A stretch of 7,264 nt of DNA, from the NCBI GenBank assembly GCA_002410925.1, contig DHPR01000032.1, forward strand, positions 1 through 7,264, written 5' to 3'. The translations under genes and the position numbers were made by a program. The number at the start of each line of letters is the position of its first letter. The stretch's first letter is position 1. Of this stretch, positions 1-7,235 are shown piece by piece. Source of the stretch: UBA5359 sp002410925 [NCBI: bacterium UBP13_UBA5359] (GTDB lineage: Bacteria > UBP13 > UBA5359). The notes beneath the pieces are model-generated. The model was not told where the DNA came from. It ran no database searches and was given only the letters and a program-made list of their open reading frames with translations.

Positions 1-30
1 GATTTGTACGAAGTTATATGCATCAAATCT

Positions 31-67
31 TAATTGAGGTTACCGAGGATAAAGCGATCCTTAATTA
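31..67 (+). other. AT-rich inverted repeat upstream of the hydrolase gene
   Basis: Bases 31-39 (TAATTGAGG) can pair with 59-67 (CCTTAATTA) as a 9-bp stem with one G-U pair. A competing inner hairpin pairs AGGAT (46-50) with ATCCT (57-61) around a 6-nt loop. The two cannot form together because both use 59-61. No T-tract follows, so this is not a convincing intrinsic terminator. It could be the end of an upstream transcript, a leader structure, or chance in AT-rich sequence. No convincing -35/-10 pair was found in bases 1-136. Confidence 0.2.
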
Positions 68-123
68 TTAGCAAGGGCTATAGATAAAAGCGTAAAACTA
101 TTGACGAACCTGGAATTATTGCT

Positions 124-128
124 GGAGG
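124..128 (+). promoter_or_regulatory. Ribosome binding site deciding the TTG start
   Basis: GGAGG lies 8 nt before the TTG at 137. An in-frame TAA at 134-136 abuts the TTG, so no upstream start is possible. The protein has no internal methionine until about residue 222, so no internal ATG gives a plausible protein. Together these fix a TTG initiation codon. Confidence 0.85.
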
Positions 129-136
129 AACGATAA

Positions 137-1216
137 TTGAATAATAAAATAGAGTTTAACGATCTTTTAACTATACGAGCAGGTGATGATGGCTTAACCC
201 TGGGAAGCAGCCCGTCTTATATTAAAAGGGTCGAGACCTTTGAAGAGTGGGCCGTAAAAGCAAAAGCCCTGCGAGAAATATTTTTACAGACACTTGGAGA
301 GATACCGGAAATATCTTGCCCGTTATCTTTGCAGGTGGTTGATGAAATTGATTGCAAGGACTATATCAAACGCAGGATTGAATATTATACAGAGCCGGAT
401 GAAAAAATTTCTGCTTATATTCTAATACCTAAAGGGGTTTCTATTAAAACACCGGCGATAATATGTGTTCATCCGACAACCCCTTTAGGGAAGGAACAAG
501 TAATAGGTAATGATCCCACTGAAAAAGGGCAAGATCGTGCTTATGCACTTCACCTTGTCAAACGGGGATATATAACATTTGCATATGACCTTCTTAGCGC
601 AGGTGAACGGTGCTACAAAGGTCTTAATGCCTTTGATACCGCGCCTTTTTATGATAAACATCCTAAATGGTCGGTTAGAGGAAAGGATTTGTGGGATATA
701 AGCCGGGCAGTTGATGTGCTTGAGTCCACGAATGAAGTCGATGCAACAAAAATCGGTTCCATCGGGCATTCACAAGGCGGCGGCATTACCATTCATGCCA
801 TGGCATTGGATAACAGAATAAAAGTAGGTGTTTCAAGCTGTGGAATGTGGCCTGCTAGATTATCTAAAAATCCATTTAATAATGCTCGTACCGGCTGGTG
901 GGTAGGACGTCCACGCTTAAGGCCTTATTGCTATGCCGGAAAAGACTTTCCAATCGATATGCATGAGTATCTTGCTCTTATTGCACCTAATGCAATCATG
1001 AATATCTCTGCCGTCAATGATTGCATGTATACATTAGAGGAGGCGGAAATTGTTGAATCCGCCTTTAGCAATTTAGGTAACAGAGTAAGAGAGCTCTACA
1101 AGATTATAGGAGCAGAGAAGAATTTTAAAAATATCCTTCACCGCAATGGGCATAGTTTTCTGCAGGAAGAAAGAATGGCGGCATATGATTTTATTGATGA
1201 AAAGCTTAAAGGGTAA
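137..1216 (+). CDS. Alpha/beta hydrolase, dienelactone hydrolase / acetyl-xylan-esterase-like
   Basis: Predicted cytoplasmic serine hydrolase of 359 residues with no signal peptide or membrane segment. Visible landmarks: a beta-strand plus oxyanion region IICVHPTTPLG (about 108-118); a helix leading into the nucleophile elbow (DLWDISRAVDVLES, about 184-197); the elbow GHSQGG with Ser212 as likely nucleophile; a candidate acid Asp295 in SAVNDCMY; and the catalytic His339 in NGHSF near the C-terminus. An Arg/Asp helix before G-H-S-x-G-G, and a long N-terminal segment (1-95) before the core, match the Abhydrolase_7 / acetyl xylan esterase group (family knowledge, not searched here). The length fits that group. 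It starts at TTG behind a strong GGAGG. Its neighbour downstream is a secreted glycoside hydrolase, so removing acyl or ester groups from imported sugars is a reasonable inference. The substrate cannot be read from sequence, and a peptidase or other deacylase remains possible. Confidence 0.85.
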   Translation: MNNKIEFNDLLTIRAGDDGLTLGSSPSYIKRVETFEEWAVKAKALREIFLQTLGEIPEISCPLSLQVVDEIDCKDYIKRRIEYYTEPDEKISAYILIPKGVSIKTPAIICVHPTTPLGKEQVIGNDPTEKGQDRAYALHLVKRGYITFAYDLLSAGERCYKGLNAFDTAPFYDKHPKWSVRGKDLWDISRAVDVLESTNEVDATKIGSIGHSQGGGITIHAMALDNRIKVGVSSCGMWPARLSKNPFNNARTGWWVGRPRLRPYCYAGKDFPIDMHEYLALIAPNAIMNISAVNDCMYTLEEAEIVESAFSNLGNRVRELYKIIGAEKNFKNILHRNGHSFLQEERMAAYDFIDEKLKG

Positions 1217-1217
1217 A

Positions 1218-1258
1218 AGGGGTCAACTCTTGGCACCTGACAACAAGAGCTGGCCCCT
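1218..1258. repeat. REP-like imperfect palindrome (hairpin) after the hydrolase gene
   Basis: Two 15-nt arms, 1218-1232 (AGGGGTCAACTCTTG) and 1244-1258 (CAAGAGCTGGCCCCT), pair with 13 Watson-Crick pairs, one G-U and one A-C mismatch around an 11-nt loop. It begins 2 nt after the stop codon at 1214-1216. No T-run follows, so it is not a standard rho-independent terminator, though it could protect the 3' end of the mRNA or slow transcription. The GGGGTCA / CTCTTG / TGACAA wording resembles palindromes mobilised by REP-associated tyrosine transposases in various bacteria. That likeness is from memory and only one copy lies in this window. The remaining gap (1259-1374) shows no convincing gene. 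Confidence 0.6.
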
Positions 1259-1363
1259 ATGATGCCTGGGTCTGGAAGATTTCAAGTGGCTGCATATCAG
1301 TCTGCAAAAAACGGTACGAAAAATAGAAGAGGCATACAACGATTCGGAAAATAGATTACAAAA

Positions 1364-1369
1364 GGGAGG
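1364..1369 (+). promoter_or_regulatory. Ribosome binding site of the secreted glycoside hydrolase
   Basis: GGGAGG ends 5 nt before the ATG at 1375 and 8 nt before a second in-frame ATG at 1378. The second spacing is closer to the usual optimum, so translation may begin at 1378, costing a single methionine. The choice does not alter the mature protein. Confidence 0.8.
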
Positions 1370-1374
1370 TCAAG

Positions 1375-4300
1375 ATGATGAGAAAAGCCATGAAAAAATG
1401 GAAAACCGAATGCAGGGGTAAGGAATGGAGGGTAAAGCTGCAGCTTTGCGGAGTCGCAATAGTGGCGGCCATAGTAGCTTTACTATATGCTACTCCTCAG
1501 ATTTCAGTAGCTGCGGATGTGAGCGATGGCAAACCTATAGCCGAGTGGCATTTCGATGATGGCAAGGGAATAACAGCTTTGAATTCTGCAGATAACAGCA
1601 GCAACGGGCAGTTGAGATTGATGGATAGCGCTGCCTGCTGGGTTGATGGCCATAAGGGGAAGGCATTGCTGTTTGACGGCGGTAACGGTTACGTGAATTG
1701 CGGCAACAGCCCTGCAGTAAACATCACCGACGAAATATCGGTGGAGATGTGGTTTTATCCCAAAGCTTATGCGACCGGACAAGACGCTTTCCCTCTCAGC
1801 AAGTGGCAGGGTAGTGGCGGCAATTGCAATTACTGTATGTATTTCTTCGGAGATGTATCGTCGAGCTACGATTATAAGAGGATATGTTTTCTGGGCAATG
1901 CCGGCGGTAAGTGGAGCCGCCTCTCTCCCGCAGTAACGATCCCTGCTCTTGATGCCTGGTATCACATTGTCTGGACATACTCTTCTACCGATGGGGGCAA
2001 ACTCTATATGAACGGAGAATTACAGGGATCTGTATCGGTTACAGGAACTCTGGCTATCAATACGGGCGATCTGAAGATGGGCGGTCCCGGCTTCAACGGC
2101 ATCCTGGATGAAGTGCGTATTTATCGCAGAGTGCTCAGCGATACCGAGGTAAGTCAGCACTACAAAGAAATATCGCAAAATACCGTTGCCGCCGCATGCC
2201 GGCCGATATCCTGGGAGGAGCGCAGGCAATGGGTGGAAGCTATCAAGCCGATGCCGTTTTGGAGTCAGCGTGATAAGATCGGATACATAGCGGATAATGG
2301 GGGCATTCCAACCATTATGGTGGATGGTAAACCCATGCCTGTTCTCACCTCTTATGTCGGCTATGCGCACGCGGAGAGCTATTACGAGAGAGCAGATCGT
2401 TCTTACCACGATGCCCTTTGCAAAGCGATGACTGCGGGAGGCATGGATTACCAATGCCTGCATGTACCTCTGTATGTGATGCAGCGAAAGGTTGAATGGG
2501 GATGGACGCGGAACGTAGCCAAGGAATTTATGAAAAAAAATCCAAATGTCAGATTTTTCCTGAGGGTTTCCTTTATTGTCGACAAGGGTATGTTCGCCAC
2601 CGAATACCCGGGGAACATGACGACATTTGAAGATGGCACCGAAGATTATTGGTGGGAAGCCGGTAAGAAAAAAGAGAGATACTCCTTTGCCTCGAGCCAT
2701 TGGGAACGGAGGGCTTCGGAAAGCCTTCTTCAGATGCTGGAGGAATTGGCCAAGCAACCTTTTGCCGACCGTGTGTTTGCGATGAAAGTGACCTTCGGTG
2801 TAACCGGCGAGGGTGGATGGTGGAGTGAATTTAATTGGGGCGAGCATGGTATCGACTACAGCCCGGCGATGCAGGATTATTTCCGGGAATACGTTAAACA
2901 AAAATACGGTAACAATGTTACAAAGCTTCAAGCGGCATGGGGAGAGGCGGTGTCGTTTGACAATGTGCATATCCCTTCGATGGCTGAGCGCGGCATTGAC
3001 ATGCCTACAAGCTGTAACGAAGGCACATACCGGATTCCCGGCAATTTCGGCCATTTCCGTGATCCTCAGGCGCAAGGAAGTCAGCGGATCATCGATTTTA
3101 ATATGGCTATGTCCAACGTCATGGCGGAACGCTTGAACTATTTTTGCGAGGTCATAAAGCGCGCGACCGATGGCAAGCTGTTGGCAGGCGGGCTTCATTC
3201 GCCGCCCTTTTGCGCCACGTTATTTCATTGGGCCGGCTCTGGCGGATTCGAAGCTCTTTTGAAATCGCCTTATGTGGATTTCGACAGTACGCCTTGGACG
3301 TATGAGGGGCGAGCGTTGGGCGAGGGACTCTTCTTTCGGGGTCCGGCAGATGCCATGGCGCTTCGGAAGAAGTGTTTATGGATGGAATGCGACACTCGCA
3401 CAAGCTCAGTGTGCGAAAAACAACGTAAATACGGCGCTCCTCTGGATGTTCAGGGGGATCGTGAGAATCTACGACGTGATTTTATCAGGTTGATTACCAG
3501 TACGGCTAACGGATACTGGTATGAAATAAATTTTCCATGGTTTACCGAAGAGGAACAACGGGAGATTATTGCGGAAATCGGAATAACGGCAAAAAGGCTC
3601 ACGAAGCTGGATAGACGGCGCAATGCCGATATTGCGGTAATTTACGATTGGGATAGCATCTTTTATGCTTCAGAGTTTGTTAATTTTACATCGCTATGCA
3701 GGCAAATGCTACAGGAATTTGTCAGGATCGGCGCCGATTTTGACATGTACACAATTGATGATATCGGAAAGCCTGAGGTGAATAACCACAAGCTCTTTAT
3801 CTTCCCCAACGCAATACAGCTAAGCGATGAGCAACGTGGACGAATCAGCCGGCATCTTAAACGCGATGGGAAAGTGCTATTGTGGTCATATGCTCCGGGC
3901 TTGATCAACCCGGATGCCGCAACAAAGCTTTCAGTGGCGCATAGCTCAGACGTAACCGGAATGACACTCGGTTTTATCATGGAGCGTTTAAGCCCCTTGA
4001 TGGAGGTGGTAAAGGGAAATGATCGGATGAATATAAAGATGCCGAAGGATTATCAATTCGGGGCACAGCCGCGGCCTGTCACGACAGGACCCGGTTATGC
4101 GGTACCGGAGAAGCCGTTTATCCCCGAGCCTATCGCCGTTTATCCGCAGTTTAACGTTACGGACGTCGGAGCAAAGGCGCTTGGGAAATATCTGGATACA
4201 GGTCAAACCGGTTATGCCGTGAAACGGTTGAAAGATTGGACATCGATATATGTAGGCACATATCTTATCTCTTCATGTGTTTTACGCGATGCGGCCCGGG

Positions 4301-4557
4301 AAGCAAAGGTCCATCTCTATCTTGAAACCGACGACATCGTATATCATAATCGAAGCCTGCTCGGAATACACACAGCGACCGCGGGCAGGAAGATTATCCG
4401 GTTGCCGAAAAGGTGCGACGTGTATGATATCTTTGAAAACAAATTAGTGGGAAAGAGCATCGATCGTTTTGAAACGACGCTTGAAGCAGGCAAGACCGTC
4501 CTGTATTTCACCGGCCAGGAAGCCGATATACGTAAAGCGTTACGTGCCGAAAAGTGA
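1375..4557 (+). CDS. Secreted LamG-domain glycoside hydrolase, clan GH-A / GH42-like
   Basis: Large exported protein (1060 residues) predicted to cleave an extracellular glycan. The first 20 residues are rich in Lys/Arg, followed by a hydrophobic core (about 21-39) and SVAAD, suggesting signal peptidase cleavage after Ala46 or Ala47; a signal anchor is the alternative. Residues about 52-265 form a LamG/concanavalin-type jelly roll (IAEWHFDDG, ISVEMWFYP, LYMNGELQG, ILDEVRIYRRVLSDTEV), probably carbohydrate-binding. The middle (about 295-745) reads as a TIM barrel of clan GH-A. Glu479 in FGVTGEGGWW is the likely acid/base. It is followed by a GH42-like stretch with the pattern DYSPAM...F...YV..KYG....L..AWG (494-522). 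Glu671 in LWMECDT is the likely nucleophile. Residues about 751-875 (ADIAVIYDWDS, GADFDMYTIDD, LFIFPNA, GKVLLWSYAPG) match the GH42 trimerization domain, and about 955-1047 a C-terminal beta domain. Beta-galactosidase-like activity is the nearest guess. Substrate and CAZy family are unresolved, since the sequence is clearly diverged from classical GH42. Confidence 0.8.
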   Translation: MMRKAMKKWKTECRGKEWRVKLQLCGVAIVAAIVALLYATPQISVAADVSDGKPIAEWHFDDGKGITALNSADNSSNGQLRLMDSAACWVDGHKGKALLFDGGNGYVNCGNSPAVNITDEISVEMWFYPKAYATGQDAFPLSKWQGSGGNCNYCMYFFGDVSSSYDYKRICFLGNAGGKWSRLSPAVTIPALDAWYHIVWTYSSTDGGKLYMNGELQGSVSVTGTLAINTGDLKMGGPGFNGILDEVRIYRRVLSDTEVSQHYKEISQNTVAAACRPISWEERRQWVEAIKPMPFWSQRDKIGYIADNGGIPTIMVDGKPMPVLTSYVGYAHAESYYERADRSYHDALCKAMTAGGMDYQCLHVPLYVMQRKVEWGWTRNVAKEFMKKNPNVRFFLRVSFIVDKGMFATEYPGNMTTFEDGTEDYWWEAGKKKERYSFASSHWERRASESLLQMLEELAKQPFADRVFAMKVTFGVTGEGGWWSEFNWGEHGIDYSPAMQDYFREYVKQKYGNNVTKLQAAWGEAVSFDNVHIPSMAERGIDMPTSCNEGTYRIPGNFGHFRDPQAQGSQRIIDFNMAMSNVMAERLNYFCEVIKRATDGKLLAGGLHSPPFCATLFHWAGSGGFEALLKSPYVDFDSTPWTYEGRALGEGLFFRGPADAMALRKKCLWMECDTRTSSVCEKQRKYGAPLDVQGDRENLRRDFIRLITSTANGYWYEINFPWFTEEEQREIIAEIGITAKRLTKLDRRRNADIAVIYDWDSIFYASEFVNFTSLCRQMLQEFVRIGADFDMYTIDDIGKPEVNNHKLFIFPNAIQLSDEQRGRISRHLKRDGKVLLWSYAPGLINPDAATKLSVAHSSDVTGMTLGFIMERLSPLMEVVKGNDRMNIKMPKDYQFGAQPRPVTTGPGYAVPEKPFIPEPIAVYPQFNVTDVGAKALGKYLDTGQTGYAVKRLKDWTSIYVGTYLISSCVLRDAAREAKVHLYLETDDIVYHNRSLLGIHTATAGRKIIRLPKRCDVYDIFENKLVGKSIDRFETTLEAGKTVLYFTGQEADIRKALRAEK

Positions 4558-4676
4558 ACGTGTTTACCTGTGTATTGGACAAAATATTACACTATCATGA
4601 TAAAAAAGGCTATTGGCGGCAATGCCGGAGCAGGTTATCCTGTAGCTGTAAGAACAAGTCCCATATAAAAATATTT

Positions 4677-4684
4677 TGAGGTGG
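4677..4684 (+). promoter_or_regulatory. Ribosome binding site deciding the aminotransferase start
   Basis: TGAGGTGG precedes the ATG at 4690; its GAGG core (4678-4681) is 8 nt away. A GTG at 4681 is in frame but lies inside this site and has no site of its own, so the ATG at 4690 is preferred and the protein begins MSSLAISGG. The 132-nt gap before it shows neither a clear terminator for the preceding gene nor a convincing promoter. Confidence 0.75.
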
Positions 4685-4689
4685 TAGAT

Positions 4690-5928
4690 ATGTCAAGCTT
4701 AGCCATATCCGGAGGAATGCCGGTACGTCGGGAGCCCTTTCCGTCCTGGCCTGTAACAGGAACGGCAGACAGGGAGAAGCTTCTGGAAGTATTCGACAGC
4801 GGCAAATGGTGGTACGGAGAGAAGGTAAGAGAGTTTGAAGAGAGATATGCCGCCTTTCATGATGCAAAGCATGGCATCACCTGTGCCAACGGCACCGTGG
4901 CTCTGGAAGTAGCTCTGCTGGCTTGCGGCATCGGGGCCGGTGATGAAGTCATCGTGCCGCCTTATACCTTTATGGCTACGGCCAGTGCGGTGCTGAAGAT
5001 CAACGCCATTCCCGTCTTTGCCGATATAGAGCTCGATACCTGTAACCTTGACCCTGAGGACGTGGAAAGAAAGATCAATTCTAAGACCAAAGCCGTAATC
5101 CCCGTGCATATTGCCGGTCTGCCTGTGGATATGGATGCCTTCAGAGCGCTGGCACAGAAGCATAAGCTGGCCCTGATAGAGGATGCCTGCCATAGCTGGG
5201 GCAGCAAATGGAGAGGCAAGGGCACGGGAGCCATAGGTGATTGCGGCGTCTTTAGCTTCCAGATGAGCAAGAATATCACTTCCGGAGAGGGAGGCATACT
5301 GCTTACCGATAAAGAAGAGATAGCCGATACAGCCAGAAGCTACACCAACTGCGGGCGTATTAAAGGCGGAGCCTGGTATGAGCATTATCTGATGGGCAGT
5401 AACCTGAGAATGACAGAGTTGCAGGCAGCTATACTGTTGGGGCAACTTGAAAGGCTGGAAGAACAGACACTGAAGAGAGAGAAAAATGCAGCTTATCTTG
5501 ACGAACAACTGAAGAATATGCCCGGCATCAGCCTGATGAAGAAGGATGCCAGGGTTACCCGGCGCAGCTACCATATGTATATCTTTCGTTTTCTGCCAGA
5601 GGAATGGCTCGGAGTCAGCCGGGATAAATTCCTGGAAGCCCTCAGAGCAGAGGGCATACCCTCTAGCGCCGGCTATAATATACCTTTGTATAAGAATCCC
5701 CTCTTCCAGCAACAGGGAGAAGGACCGCGGTATTGCCCTATATCCTGTCCTTATCACGGCCAGGGAATGGATTATACTCAGGTAGTATGTCCCAATGCCG
5801 AACTCATCAGCCGGGAAGGTTGTTGGATACCGCATACCGCCCTTCTGGCCGAAGAACAGGATATGAAGGATATAGCCTGTGCCATAAGGAAGATATGGGA
5901 AGGTCGAAGAGAATTGGCAGGCATCTGA
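4690..5928 (+). CDS. DegT/DnrJ/EryC1/StrS-family PLP-dependent aminotransferase
   Basis: Fold-type I PLP enzyme of 412 residues, normal length for the family, with no signal peptide (cytoplasm). Such enzymes transfer an amino group, usually from glutamate or glutamine, to a keto-sugar or keto-cyclitol. Visible features: the N-terminal GKWWYGEKVREFEERYA block (38-54); the cofactor-phosphate region CANGTVALEVAL (65-76); PPYTFMATASA (90-100); VIPVHIAGLPVDMD (136-149); IEDACHSWGSKWRG (163-176) with Asp165 expected to bind the pyridine nitrogen; FSFQMSKNITSGEGG (188-202) with Lys194 as the Schiff-base lysine; and SNLRMTELQAAILLGQLERL (237-256). The FSFQ-x-SK-x-x-(T/S)-GEGG wording and DACHSWG are closer to the scyllo-inosose aminotransferase / AHBA synthase branch than to the FSFHATK type of nucleotide-sugar aminotransferases. 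This is motif memory, not a tree. The next gene starts 2 nt after its stop, so the two are probably co-translated. The substrate is unknown, and the role may be biosynthetic or catabolic. Confidence 0.9.
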   Translation: MSSLAISGGMPVRREPFPSWPVTGTADREKLLEVFDSGKWWYGEKVREFEERYAAFHDAKHGITCANGTVALEVALLACGIGAGDEVIVPPYTFMATASAVLKINAIPVFADIELDTCNLDPEDVERKINSKTKAVIPVHIAGLPVDMDAFRALAQKHKLALIEDACHSWGSKWRGKGTGAIGDCGVFSFQMSKNITSGEGGILLTDKEEIADTARSYTNCGRIKGGAWYEHYLMGSNLRMTELQAAILLGQLERLEEQTLKREKNAAYLDEQLKNMPGISLMKKDARVTRRSYHMYIFRFLPEEWLGVSRDKFLEALRAEGIPSSAGYNIPLYKNPLFQQQGEGPRYCPISCPYHGQGMDYTQVVCPNAELISREGCWIPHTALLAEEQDMKDIACAIRKIWEGRRELAGI

Positions 5929-5930
5929 TT

Positions 5931-7235
5931 ATGAGAGCAGGCTATGGAGAAAAAGTAATCACTCCACCGCCGGGTATCGAGCTTACCGGATACGGTTATT
6001 ATCGCGAACGCAAAGCCGAGGCGGTTCTGGATGATCTTAAGGCCAGAGCTCTTTTTATCAGCCAGGGCAGGGAGAGCATTATTCTTATATGCTGTGATCT
6101 GCTGGGCATAACGATAGATTATGCTGATACCGTAAGAGCAGAGATATCTTCTCGGTTTGAAGTACTGCCGCAGAATATTCTGCTGGCTTGTACGCACACT
6201 CATACCGGCCCTGCTGTTCAGACTCTGCTCGGTTTGGGAGAGGCTGATGCAAATTATCCGTTTCAGCTTTCCACGGCTATCGTCGAAGCAGTTGAGCAGG
6301 CATGGCAGGATATGGGCGAAGCAGCACCGCATTATCATACCGAGATAGTGGAACCCATAGGCTTCAACCGTCGGAACAAAAGCTTTACACCGATAGATCC
6401 CGCTTTGAGAATTCTACTTTTCAAGCGCGGCAGCGGCAGCATATATCTGCTCAGCTATGCCTGCCATCCCGTAGTGCTCGGTCCTGCTTCGGCCGTTTCT
6501 GCTGACTGGCCCGGCGCACTCATCTCCTCTCTGGAAAATAGAGGCTATCGCGGTATATTTTTTCAGGGCTTCTGCGGAAATATAGATCCGGTAAGCAATT
6601 TTAACCGCTGGGGAACGGGTACAAAAAGGGATTTGGATCTATACGGCAAGATGCTCAGCGACAGAGCTTTGAAAGCAGAGCAGCACGCTGTTGCTCTGCC
6701 GCAGATAAATATAAAAGCCCTGGAAACCAGGCAGGCTCTTCCACTGTCAGTTCCCTCCAGAGCGAAAATAGCAAAAGAGAAAGAAGCCTGGCTAGAAGCA
6801 AACAGCGGCAAGGATGGATGTAGGAGATTTATCGAAAGCTGGGCGGAGTGTGCAGAAAAGAATTACGACAGGTTAAAAGAGAAACCGTGCCTGACGGATG
6901 TTCCGCTGCAGGCGCTGGCTATAGGTCCGTTGAAGATAATCGCCTTTCCGGGCGAAGTTTTCTGCGACTACGGATTACGTTTGCAGGAAAAATATCCGTC
7001 AATTTTTACAATCGGTTATGCCAACGGATATATCGGTTATCTGCCGACAGCTGATGCCTATCATAATAGCAGCGATTATGCCTGTTATTCAGCGCCTAAA
7101 TTTGCCGGTATTTTTCCGTTTGCGGTTGATATAGAGAACGTTCTTCTCAAAGCAAGTGAAAGCTTGCTGATATCGTTAGATTTCTTCCGGTATTCAGCAA
7201 ATGATCAAGGAGTAACATGCAATGGCAGCGGATAA
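5931..7235 (+). CDS. Neutral/alkaline ceramidase-like zinc hydrolase, short form
   Basis: Protein of 434 residues matching the N-terminal catalytic domain of neutral/alkaline ceramidases (zinc amidases that cut the N-acyl bond of ceramide). The start at 5931 gives MRAGYGEKVITPPPGIELTGYG, the usual family opening; the frame is open further upstream, but only inside the preceding gene. By analogy with the Pseudomonas enzyme, the likely zinc ligands are His89 of CTHTHTGP (88-94), His179 of CHPVVLG, Glu342 of FPGEVF and Tyr370 of GYIGYLPT. The NRR motif (146-148) and SADWPG (190-195) are also present. The catalytic serine of true ceramidases (GDVSPN) is replaced: this protein reads GNIDPV, with Asp219 at that position. 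It lacks both a signal peptide and the C-terminal immunoglobulin-like domain, and is far shorter than true ceramidases (about 650-750 residues). Cytoplasmic action on a soluble amide or ester, perhaps a product or substrate of the adjoining aminotransferase, is inferred. Ceramide hydrolysis is unlikely. It has only a weak ribosome site (GCAGG, 5917-5921), consistent with translational coupling. Confidence 0.8.
   Translation: MRAGYGEKVITPPPGIELTGYGYYRERKAEAVLDDLKARALFISQGRESIILICCDLLGITIDYADTVRAEISSRFEVLPQNILLACTHTHTGPAVQTLLGLGEADANYPFQLSTAIVEAVEQAWQDMGEAAPHYHTEIVEPIGFNRRNKSFTPIDPALRILLFKRGSGSIYLLSYACHPVVLGPASAVSADWPGALISSLENRGYRGIFFQGFCGNIDPVSNFNRWGTGTKRDLDLYGKMLSDRALKAEQHAVALPQINIKALETRQALPLSVPSRAKIAKEKEAWLEANSGKDGCRRFIESWAECAEKNYDRLKEKPCLTDVPLQALAIGPLKIIAFPGEVFCDYGLRLQEKYPSIFTIGYANGYIGYLPTADAYHNSSDYACYSAPKFAGIFPFAVDIENVLLKASESLLISLDFFRYSANDQGVTCNGSG
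7207..7212 (+). promoter_or_regulatory. Ribosome binding site of the downstream gene
   Basis: AAGGAG lies inside the 3' end of the ceramidase-like gene, 9 nt before the ATG at 7222. The nearer ATG at 7217 opens a frame that stops after 10 codons (TAA 7247-7249), so 7222 is preferred. Confidence 0.7.

Noticed and set aside
3-71. Tail of an upstream gene in frame 3 (ending TAG 69-71)
   Set aside because: Only 22 codons are visible and another frame (ending TAA 31-33) is equally possible, so neither can be supported.
101-119. TTGACG as a -35 box for the first gene
   Set aside because: A normally spaced -10 would fall on the ribosome binding site, and the only AT-rich hexamer nearby is just 7 nt away.
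1259-1351. 30-codon frame between the palindrome and the glycosidase gene
   Set aside because: It starts at the edge of the hairpin with no ribosome binding site and has low-complexity, non-protein-like content.
2020-3198. Long open frame on the minus strand within the glycosidase gene
   Set aside because: It is antisense to a gene with clear domains. Its translation shows no recognisable motif and reads as a shadow of the + strand codons.
4575-4604. Promoter candidate TTGGAC / GATAAA before the aminotransferase
   Set aside because: The -35 hexamer matches only 3 of 6 consensus bases and the spacer is 18 nt, which is too weak to annotate without transcript data.
4597-4668. 23-codon frame (MIKKAIGGNAGAGYPV...) in the gap before the aminotransferase
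   Set aside because: No ribosome binding site precedes its ATG and nothing supports conservation, so it may be chance.
4699-5835. Long open frame on the minus strand within the aminotransferase gene
   Set aside because: It is complementary to a well-conserved enzyme gene and its translation has no recognisable family features.
5733-5930. In-frame upstream extension (66 codons) of the ceramidase-like gene
   Set aside because: It lies inside the aminotransferase gene in another frame. The family N-terminus begins at MRAGYG (5931), and no protein-like homology is apparent in the extension.
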